5,051 nucleotides of DNA from an uncultured Acetatifactor sp. (GTDB lineage Bacteria > Bacillota > Clostridia > Lachnospirales > Lachnospiraceae), in NCBI GenBank assembly GCA_948496895.1, contig CAOOJO010000248.1, forward strand, positions 1 to 5,051, given 5' to 3'. The notes under the pieces are model-generated. The model saw nothing but the letters and a program-made list of their open reading frames with translations, searched no databases and was not told the origin of the DNA. Below are positions 1 through 4,660 of this stretch, piece after piece. Both the position numbers and the translations under genes were made by a program. Numbering within the stretch: position 1 is the stretch's first letter; every line of letters begins with the position of its first letter.

Positions 1-1
1 G

Positions 2-433
2 GTGAAGATGGAGAAGGTCAAGGAGGAGATGGTACATATCCAGAAGCGCCTGGACGTGGTCATCGCGCTGACCAGCCAGGAGATGGACAACTACAAGGCT
101 GCCCTGGCTGAGAGCGCCAGCAACGCGAGGGAGGAATGGGCGGAGAGCATGTCCATGCACATAGAAGACATCAAATCCGGCATCGAGCGGAAGCTGGAGC
201 AGCTGAAGGCCCTTGTACCTACCTGGGGCGCGGAGCAGAAGAAGGACATGGGCGAGGAGATTCTGGACCTGCGGACGAAATATGCCATCAACCTGGAGGA
301 CAGGAAGCGGCTTGGGAGGCTCAGGGATTTCTTCCAGCGCGACATGGTCCGCTCCAATCCGGGCATGACCTCCGTGAAGTTCCGGGAGGCCTTAGAGGAG
401 CTGAAGCGCCGGACTTTTGGGAAGGAGGACTGA
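2..433 (+). CDS. Hypothetical charged helical (coiled-coil-like) protein, 5' end probably outside the window
   Basis: I do not recognise this protein. The frame is open from the left edge to a TGA at 431-433, giving 143 visible residues if the GTG at position 2 is counted. No Shine-Dalgarno can be judged upstream, so the true start probably lies outside the window; the ATGs at 8 and 29 are also possible but poorly spaced from any ribosome binding site. The visible product is very rich in Glu, Lys and Arg, has no membrane segment or signal peptide, and has long stretches typical of amphipathic helices (about residues 1-75 and 85-143). The only break is a short PTW-containing segment near residues 73-75. 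No catalytic motif is visible. Codon use resembles that of the downstream genes, and the stop lies only 7 nt before the acetyltransferase start, so co-transcription is likely. Coding status is well supported; function is unknown. Confidence 0.75.
   Translation: MKMEKVKEEMVHIQKRLDVVIALTSQEMDNYKAALAESASNAREEWAESMSMHIEDIKSGIERKLEQLKALVPTWGAEQKKDMGEEILDLRTKYAINLEDRKRLGRLRDFFQRDMVRSNPGMTSVKFREALEELKRRTFGKED
421..428 (+). promoter_or_regulatory. Ribosome binding site for the GNAT acetyltransferase
   Basis: GAAGGAGG lies inside the last codons of the upstream gene, 12 nt before the ATG at 441. It decides the start: the longer frame from a TTG at 417 would place the start codon in front of this site and overlap the upstream gene. 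Confidence 0.7.
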
Positions 434-440
434 GGATTTT

Positions 441-1025
441 ATGGAAAGCATTGAAATCAGAGCGGCATCGGTGGAGGATGCGGAGAGGCTGCTGGAAATC
501 TATGCTTATTATGTGGAAAATACAGCCATCAGCTTTGAGCATGAGGTGCCGGCCATAGAGGAATTCCGGCAGCGGATTTCGCGGACATTGGGAAGATATC
601 CTTACCTGTGCGTTCTTCAGGACGGGGTCATCCAGGGGTACGCCTATGCGGGTGTCTTCATTGCCAGGGCCGCCTACCAGTGGGCCGCGGAGATGACCAT
701 ATATCTGGACAAGAGCGCGGTGAAGCGGGGATATGGAAGACTGCTGTACGAAAAAATGGAAAGTATATTGCGGGAAATGGGAATCCTGAATCTCTATGCC
801 TGTATAGGCTATCCGGTTGTGGAGGACGAGTACCTGACGGAGAACAGCGCCAGATTCCATGAGCATATGGGGTATGCGAAGATTGGTGAATTCCATGCCT
901 GCGGGTACAAGTTTGGGCGCTGGTACGATATGATTTATATGGAGAAGGTCATTGGGGAGCATGGAAGCCCCCAGAGGAGCATCGTTGCTTTTCCGGATTT
1001 GGGAATGAACGCTTTGCTTGGTTAG
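441..1025 (+). CDS. GNAT-family N-acetyltransferase, phosphinothricin acetyltransferase-like
   Basis: A 194-residue cytosolic acyltransferase that should move an acetyl group from acetyl-CoA to an amine. The N-terminus (IEIRAASVEDAERLLEIY) is the usual first strand and helix of the fold, and the segment NTAISFEHEVP is characteristic of the phosphinothricin/methionine sulfoximine acetyltransferase (PAT/MnaT) branch. The acetyl-CoA pyrophosphate loop (motif A) is KRGYGR at residues 95-100, following the strand AEMTIYLD. The motif B region, NSARFHEHMGY at 135-145, is followed by the family's usual GYKFGRWYDMIYMEK. The protein carries about 20 extra residues after the core, without recognisable features. 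The start is ATG 441 on the basis of the GAAGGAGG site. It follows the unknown helical gene by 7 nt and probably shares its transcript. The family assignment is firm; the substrate cannot be read from sequence, and glufosinate itself need not be the natural one. Confidence 0.9.
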   Translation: MESIEIRAASVEDAERLLEIYAYYVENTAISFEHEVPAIEEFRQRISRTLGRYPYLCVLQDGVIQGYAYAGVFIARAAYQWAAEMTIYLDKSAVKRGYGRLLYEKMESILREMGILNLYACIGYPVVEDEYLTENSARFHEHMGYAKIGEFHACGYKFGRWYDMIYMEKVIGEHGSPQRSIVAFPDLGMNALLG

Positions 1026-1095
1026 GGTGCTTTGGGTGTTCTGATAGTTCGGCTTCTTTGGAGGGTGATTCGTGTAATCCAGAGGAGCCTGTTTT

Positions 1096-1117
1096 TCTTA
1101 AAGAAATCTTAAACAAT
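1096..1117 (+). promoter_or_regulatory. Tandem direct repeat resembling an OmpR/PhoB-type operator
   Basis: TCTTAAAGAAA (1096-1106) is followed directly by TCTTAAACAAT (1107-1117), so the heptamer TCTTAAA recurs with an 11-bp period, one helical turn. OmpR/PhoB-family regulators are known to bind head-to-tail half-sites of this period, often TTAA-rich as in the PmrA box. It ends 27 bp before the extended -10 at 1145, about where an activator would contact polymerase. The downstream gene encodes such a regulator, so autoregulation is a reasonable inference. Confidence 0.45.
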
Positions 1118-1144
1118 TCCCCTGTTTTTTGTTAATCGCTGTTT

Positions 1145-1153
1145 TGATAGAAT
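1145..1153 (+). promoter_or_regulatory. Candidate extended -10 promoter element for the two-component operon
   Basis: TGATAGAAT reads as TGn plus TAGAAT, an extended -10 with one mismatch to TATAAT. No good -35 lies 16-18 bp upstream (the stretch is mostly T), which suits an activator-dependent promoter served by the TCTTAAA repeat. Transcription would start near 1160 and give a leader of about 240 nt that includes all the inverted repeats. Confidence 0.35.
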
Positions 1154-1214
1154 GGATTCATGACAATCATGATTTTCATCCTGCAGACCGCCGAAATATC
1201 CTGCAGACCGCCAG

Positions 1215-1280
1215 AATTTACAGTAATGCAACCCGAAAAGCAGCCGGCTGGCGGTCTGTAGTCGGGTCATACTGTAAATT
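1215..1280. other. Long-armed hairpin in the operon leader
   Basis: AATTTACAGTA (1215-1225) is perfectly complementary to TACTGTAAATT (1270-1280). Inside it, ACCCGA (1231-1236) pairs with TCGGGT (1262-1267), and the interior contains the palindrome CAGCCGGCTG (1241-1250). The left arm directly abuts the CAGACCGCCAG copy at 1204-1214, whose partner at 1248-1258 lies inside this hairpin. The two stems therefore cross and cannot both form as a simple fold. No U-tract follows, so it is not a standard terminator. Confidence 0.5.
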
Positions 1281-1391
1281 TAACTGGTGTACAGTATATA
1301 CTGTAGGAAAATGAACAACAGTATCTTGTCGGCGGTCTGCAGTCGGGACTCGCGGCAAGTTTTACTGGCGTGAAGTATCTATTGAGGGAAG
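1250..1391 (+). repeat. Diverged 81-bp-period tandem duplication ending at the response regulator's ribosome binding site
   Basis: The stretch 1250-1309 aligns without gaps to 1331-1390; by hand count 44 of 60 positions agree. Shared blocks include GGCGGTCTG plus AGTCGGG, ACTGG with GT or GCG following, AGTAT and GGAA. The second copy runs into the GAGGGAAGGG ribosome binding site; the first ends in a similar TAGGAAAATG. This suggests that an ancestral leader or start region was duplicated and then diverged. Confidence 0.6.
1290..1305. promoter_or_regulatory. Perfect 16-bp palindrome TACAGTATATACTGTA, likely operator
   Basis: The sequence equals its own reverse complement. It contains TATACT at 1297-1302, a plausible -10, so a protein bound here could block a promoter close to the response regulator; no good -35 is visible. 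The half-site ACAGTA also appears at 1220-1225 and 1318-1323, and on the other strand at 1270-1275. The arrangement is opposite to the E. coli LexA box (CTGT...ACAG), so I do not call it that. Confidence 0.5.
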
Positions 1392-1393
1392 GG
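1384..1393 (+). promoter_or_regulatory. Ribosome binding site of the response regulator
   Basis: GAGGGAAGGG ends 9 nt before the ATG at 1403 and fixes that start. The longer frame from a GTG at 1370 would put the site inside the coding region and add 11 residues ahead of the receiver domain's first strand (MYNILICDD). Confidence 0.7.
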
Positions 1394-1402
1394 CATGCGG
1401 CT

Positions 1403-2104
1403 ATGTACAACATTTTGATCTGTGACGATGAGCGGGATATCGTGAACGCACTGAAGATTTATCTGAATGACGCCAACTATAAGCTGTTCGAGGCCTTTGA
1501 CGGCAGGGAGGCGCTGAAGGTCGTGGAGGAGCAGGACATCCACCTGGTGCTGATGGACATCATGATGCCGCAGATGGACGGCATCGAGGCCATGGTGAAG
1601 ATCCGGGAGAGGAGCAATGTGCCCGTGATCCTGCTGACGGCCAAGTCCGAGGACGCGGACAAGATTCTGGGGCTGACGGTGGGGGCGGACGACTATATCA
1701 CCAAGCCCTTCAACCCGGTGGAGGTGTCCGCCAGGGTGCGGTCACAGCTTCGCAGGTACATGCAGCTTGGCGCCGGGAATGTGCGTCAGGAGGTGCTGCG
1801 CTGCGGGGGCATCGAGCTGGACGACACGGAGAAGAAGGTGCTGCTGGACGGGGAAGAGGTGGCACTGACCCCTACGGAGTACGAGATTCTGAAGCTCCTG
1901 ATGCAGCATCCGGGGAAGGTGTTCTCGCCCAAGGAGATCTATCAGAAGATATGGAACGACCTGCCCTACGGCAGCGAGAACACGGTGGCGGTGCATATCC
2001 GGCATATCCGGGAGAAGCTTGAGATCAATCCGGCGGAGCCGCGGTACTTAAAGGTGGTGTGGGGGCAGGGTTATAAATGCGAGAAATGCGAGAAGAAGTA
2101 TTAG
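1403..2104 (+). CDS. OmpR/PhoB-family response regulator (VanR-like)
   Basis: A 233-residue cytosolic DNA-binding regulator, the normal length for the family. The receiver domain (about residues 1-115) has the full active site: acidic pair D8-D9, phospho-acceptor D52 in the strand LVLMDIMMP, T79 and K101 in the KPF motif. The C-terminal winged-helix domain (about 135-228) shows the family pattern LTPTEYEILKLLMQHPGKVFS, the recognition-helix segment NTVAVHIRHIREKLE, and the closing VWGQGYK. Phosphorylation by the kinase encoded just downstream should promote dimer binding to tandem direct repeats; the TCTTAAA repeat at 1096-1117 is a candidate. The extreme C-terminus is odd: KCEKCEKKY adds a CxxC (C226, C229) and comes from a short duplicated stretch of DNA. 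The stop lies 14 nt before the kinase start, so the two are translated from one message. Confidence 0.95.
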   Translation: MYNILICDDERDIVNALKIYLNDANYKLFEAFDGREALKVVEEQDIHLVLMDIMMPQMDGIEAMVKIRERSNVPVILLTAKSEDADKILGLTVGADDYITKPFNPVEVSARVRSQLRRYMQLGAGNVRQEVLRCGGIELDDTEKKVLLDGEEVALTPTEYEILKLLMQHPGKVFSPKEIYQKIWNDLPYGSENTVAVHIRHIREKLEINPAEPRYLKVVWGQGYKCEKCEKKY

Positions 2105-2106
2105 CG

Positions 2107-2112
2107 AGGAGG
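2107..2112 (+). promoter_or_regulatory. Ribosome binding site of the sensor kinase
   Basis: AGGAGG, immediately after the response regulator stop, lies 6 nt before the ATG at 2119. It favours 2119 over an in-frame ATG at 2077, which overlaps the regulator gene and has only a weak GGCAGGG ahead of it. Confidence 0.75.
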
Positions 2113-2118
2113 ATTGTT

Positions 2119-4269
2119 ATGGAGGAGCGGGATTTTCGGGATGATGCAGCAGAGGAGATGGAGTGGATTGAGGATTTGGCTGTGACCGAGGCGGATACGG
2201 GAGACGGTACAGAGGAGAAGAATAGACGCAAGAATGACAGTGGCAGGCAGGACAGGTACCGGTTGACGGGGGCTCTCTGGGCTAAGATTGTGGCTTTTAT
2301 TCTTTTGGGGGCATCCGGGATTGTGGGGATTCTGGGATTATTGGGGTGTATTTTCGTCGGCACGGAAGGGTTTTATGAGGGGAGCCTGGAGGAGGTGCTG
2401 GCAAGGCAGCTTCGCGGTTCTAGCATCTCCGCTATTTATGAGGCGATTGGATATATCGAATCCGGGGACATCAGAGAGGCGGAGGCCTATTGCAGGGATC
2501 GGAATGTGGATTTGGAGCTGGTCCGTGAGAATAGGGGAGACGGGAGAGGCGAGGAAAAGGTCCTCTGGAGTACCTGGGACGGTTATGAGACGAAATATAT
2601 AACGGAGATATTTACGGTGTTTGAGTTCCAGGAGGGCGTGAAAGTTTTCGCGGACGACGGTGCCCTGCTGGATTCGGACGAGGAGTATCTGTTCAGGGCC
2701 TATGTGGATCCGGACTTTCCCATAGAGGACAATTTCAGCAGGCTGGCTGAGAAAGTGAAGATGGTCTATGAAGCCAGATTTGCGCTGATTGGGATAGCTG
2801 CAACGGGCATCCTCCTTTGCATCCTAATGTTCGTCTTTTTGATGTGCGGCGCGGGGCATCGCAACGGACGGGAGGGCATCGTGCCGGGGGTGCTGGCGAC
2901 GATTCCCTTTGACGTGCTGACCTTCCTGTTCGGCTGTGTGGCGCTTGTGGTGTGCGCTCTGGGGCTGAACATGATATGGAGCACGGGCACGGTAGCGGAA
3001 ATCGTGGTGCTGACCTGCGTGGGAGCGGTGCTGGCGGTGTGGGGGACGCTGTACTGTATGGAGTTCGCCACGCGCCTGAAGAGGGGGAACTGTTTCCGCT
3101 ACAGCCTGATTTATATGGCGCTGCGGGGGTTATGGAGGATTTGCCGTTTCCTGGGGAGAGGGGCTGCGGCGATGCTGCGGGATCTCCCGCTGGTCATGAC
3201 GGTGGCGACGGCCTATCTGGGGCTGTGCATCATGGAATTCCTCGGCATCCTGTTGTTCCTCAGCAGGGCAGAGGAGTTGAGCGTCCTGCTCTGGTGCATG
3301 GAAAAGGTGGCTGTGTTCGCGGTGGTGATATATATCGCGCTGGCCTGCAGGAAGCTTTTGGTTGCGGGGCGCGCGCTGGCGGAGGGAGAGGCGGACTACA
3401 AGGTGGACACCTCCCGGCTGGTCTGGAGCTTTCAGGAGCATGGGGAGAACCTCAACAGCCTGGGCCAGGGAATCTCCAAGGCGGTGGCGGAGCGCATGCG
3501 CAGCGAGCGCCTGAAGACGGAGCTGATTACCAATGTGTCCCATGACTTGAAGACACCGTTGACTTCCATCATCAATTATGCGGACCTGATCTGCGAGGAG
3601 ACCGCGGGGGGCGGGCAGCATGGTTCAGGTGAGGAGGCGCTGTCCGGAGGCGGTGCGGACACAGGCCTCGATGGGGAAGAAGCGGGCAGCCCCGGCCCGG
3701 ACATGTCCAGAGTCGCGGAATACGCGGAGGTTCTGCTGCGCCAGTCCAGGCGGCTGAAGAAGCTGCTGGAGGACTTGCTGGAGGCCTCCAAGGCCACCAC
3801 GGGGAACCTGGAGGTGAACCTGGAGCCCTGCGAGGTGGGGGTGCTCCTCTCACAGGCGGTGGGGGAGTACCAGCAAAGGATGGAGGAGAAGCAGTTGAAT
3901 CTGATCACGCGCCAGCCGGAGGAGATAGCGCCCATCATGGCGGACGGCAGGCATCTGTGGCGGGTGTTCGACAATCTGTTGAACAATATCTGTAAATACG
4001 CGCAGGAGAATTCCAGGGTCTACCTGAGCGTGGAGCAGCGGGAAGGGAATGTGACGATCATCTTCCGGAACATGTCCAAGTACCCGCTGGACATCTCCGT
4101 GGAGGAGCTGGAGGAGCGGTTCGTGCGGGGCGACAAGTCCCGGCATATGGAGGGGAACGGCCTGGGGCTGTCCATCGCGAAGAGCCTGGTGGAGCTCCAG
4201 GGGGGACGGATGGAGATTACTATCGATGGGGATTTGTTCAAAGTGCTGCTGAGGTTTGCGGCAAACTGA
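2119..4269 (+). CDS. Membrane sensor histidine kinase, six membrane segments (VanS-like catalytic core)
   Basis: A 716-residue inner-membrane kinase, partner of the preceding regulator. It begins with an acidic cytosolic tail of about 52 residues, then a membrane segment (about 53-80), an extracytoplasmic domain of about 140 residues (81-220), and five more hydrophobic stretches near 221-246, 264-288, 292-315, 355-382 and 391-414. A HAMP-like linker follows (about 415-455). The dimerisation and phospho-acceptor motif is NVSHDLKTPLTSIINY with H475. A Gly/Ser/Glu-rich insert at about 495-530 splits the two helices of that domain; the second helix resumes at VAEYAEVLLRQSRRLKKLLEDLLEASKA. The ATPase domain has an N box DNLLNNICKY (618-627), an F box ERFVRGD (666-672) and a G2 box GNGLGL (679-684). 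The usual DxGxG box is replaced by NMSKYPLD (651-658), as I recall for this clostridial subgroup. The ligand is unknown. Translation ends in tandem stops TGA TAG. Confidence 0.93.
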   Translation: MEERDFRDDAAEEMEWIEDLAVTEADTGDGTEEKNRRKNDSGRQDRYRLTGALWAKIVAFILLGASGIVGILGLLGCIFVGTEGFYEGSLEEVLARQLRGSSISAIYEAIGYIESGDIREAEAYCRDRNVDLELVRENRGDGRGEEKVLWSTWDGYETKYITEIFTVFEFQEGVKVFADDGALLDSDEEYLFRAYVDPDFPIEDNFSRLAEKVKMVYEARFALIGIAATGILLCILMFVFLMCGAGHRNGREGIVPGVLATIPFDVLTFLFGCVALVVCALGLNMIWSTGTVAEIVVLTCVGAVLAVWGTLYCMEFATRLKRGNCFRYSLIYMALRGLWRICRFLGRGAAAMLRDLPLVMTVATAYLGLCIMEFLGILLFLSRAEELSVLLWCMEKVAVFAVVIYIALACRKLLVAGRALAEGEADYKVDTSRLVWSFQEHGENLNSLGQGISKAVAERMRSERLKTELITNVSHDLKTPLTSIINYADLICEETAGGGQHGSGEEALSGGGADTGLDGEEAGSPGPDMSRVAEYAEVLLRQSRRLKKLLEDLLEASKATTGNLEVNLEPCEVGVLLSQAVGEYQQRMEEKQLNLITRQPEEIAPIMADGRHLWRVFDNLLNNICKYAQENSRVYLSVEQREGNVTIIFRNMSKYPLDISVEELEERFVRGDKSRHMEGNGLGLSIAKSLVELQGGRMEITIDGDLFKVLLRFAAN

Positions 4270-4278
4270 TAGAGATTA

Positions 4279-4310
4279 CCGGCAGCCGTTCATAGGCTGC
4301 CGGCGCTTTT
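4279..4310 (+). terminator. Rho-independent terminator of the two-component operon
   Basis: CCGGCAGCC (4279-4287) and GGCTGCCGG (4295-4303) form a perfect 9-bp GC-rich stem with a 7-nt loop, followed by CGCTTTT. It lies 9 nt after the kinase stop. On the minus strand the stem is followed only by TAATCTCTATC, so it would terminate the convergent gene poorly. Confidence 0.85.
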
Positions 4311-4366
4311 CCCTGGTGCGGGATTCCTGTGAGGAGATGTTTCCGGAAAGACGGGGACGGAGACTT

Positions 4367-4660
4367 CTATGCCTCCGGAAACCGCCGTTTATATTGCTCC
4401 AGCTCTGCACGGAGCTTCTGTACTTCTGTCTCTGCCAGTTCCGCCCGTTGCCGCTCCCTTTCCTTTGCCTGCCGCTCTCTTTCCTTTGCCTGCCGCTCTC
4501 TTTCCTTTGCCTGCCGCTCCCTTTCCTTTGCCTGCCGTTCCTCCTCCTTTGCCTTTCTTTCGCGTTCCGTATTGACGCGCTCCTCCGCAAGGGCTTCTTC
4601 CCGCGCATCTTCCCGTTCAAGCTCTATACGCCTGTCAAATGTGTAGTCCAGTTGCGTCAC
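4367..4660 (-). CDS. Putative separately translated Rpn C-terminal protein (RpnS-like antitoxin), nested in frame
   Basis: An in-frame GTG at 4660-4658 follows a perfect AGGAGGTGA with 8 nt between AGGAGG and the start codon. It would yield a 97-residue protein identical to the end of the larger product: a short head (TQLDYTFDRRIELERED), a charged helix with KAKEEER and then four QAKERER repeats (residues 36-70), and a tail whose V80, L83, L87, Y90 and F94 follow a coiled-coil a/d pattern. In the described E. coli Rpn systems the short C-terminal product (RpnS) forms dimers and blocks the toxic full-length protein, and its helix carries repeats that vary in number. The match in layout is strong; actual translation here is inferred from the ribosome binding site alone, and an antitoxin role is by analogy. 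Confidence 0.55.
   Translation of the reverse strand: MTQLDYTFDRRIELEREDAREEALAEERVNTERERKAKEEERQAKERERQAKERERQAKERERQAKERERQRAELAETEVQKLRAELEQYKRRFPEA

Larger units (their letters stand above)
1178..1347. repeat. Four copies of a CAGACCGCC motif in two orientations
   Basis: ATCCTGCAGACCGCC occurs at 1178-1192 and again at 1198-1212, exactly 20 bp apart. The complement occurs as CTGGCGGTCTG at 1248-1258 and as TCGGCGGTCTGCAG at 1329-1342. The outer pair, CTGCAGACCGCCGA at 1181-1194 and its complement at 1329-1342, is a perfect 14-bp inverted repeat bounding 162 bp. The inner pair, 1204-1214 and 1248-1258, is a perfect 11-bp inverted repeat. The two downstream copies are both followed by AGTCGGG. 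The set may be operator half-sites, alternating RNA stems, or the ends of a small MITE-like element; I see no target-site duplication beside the outer arms. Confidence 0.8.
1026..1402. other. Structured 377-bp intergenic region upstream of the two-component operon
   Basis: No convincing gene is present. The first 70 bp (1026-1095) shows nothing clear, not even an obvious terminator for the acetyltransferase gene. From 1096 on it holds a direct repeat of TCTTAAA (1096-1117), an extended -10 (1145-1153), the palindrome AATCATGATT (1165-1174), four CAGACCGCC motifs (1181-1342), a long-armed hairpin (1215-1280), the palindrome at 1290-1305 and a diverged 81-bp duplication (1250-1391). The density of symmetrical elements is far above that of an ordinary leader and suggests regulation by several proteins, an RNA structure, or decay of a small mobile repeat. 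Confidence 0.8.

Noticed and set aside
417..440. TTG start adding eight residues to the acetyltransferase
   Set aside because: It would overlap the upstream gene and lie ahead of the GAAGGAGG site that fits ATG 441.
321..962. A 213-codon minus-strand frame across the acetyltransferase
   Set aside because: It is antisense to a clear GNAT fold and resembles no protein family I know.
1040..1095. Terminator after the acetyltransferase gene
   Set aside because: Only a 4-bp GATT/AATC stem and a short T-run (1092-1096) are present, with no GC-rich stem before it.
1290..1305. LexA/SOS box reading of the palindrome
   Set aside because: The half-sites are in the opposite order to the E. coli box (ACAG...CTGT rather than CTGT...ACAG), and they do not resemble the GAAC...GTTC box of Gram-positive bacteria.
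1129..1314. A 61-codon plus-strand frame in the intergenic region
   Set aside because: It starts with TTG without a ribosome binding site, runs through the inverted repeats, and its translation has no family resemblance. It is explained by the repeat-rich leader.
1311..1373. A 20-codon frame (MNNSILSAVCSRDSRQVLLA) that might be a leader peptide
   Set aside because: Only a weak TAGG precedes the ATG at short spacing, and no regulatory codon run is visible. It is kept only as a remark under the duplication finding.
2077..2118. Earlier ATG for the kinase overlapping the response regulator
   Set aside because: Its upstream sequence is a poor ribosome binding site, whereas AGGAGG lies 6 nt before ATG 2119.
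4449..4553. CRISPR-like array because of the regular repeats
   Set aside because: The 21-bp units are contiguous with no spacers and are in frame within a gene.
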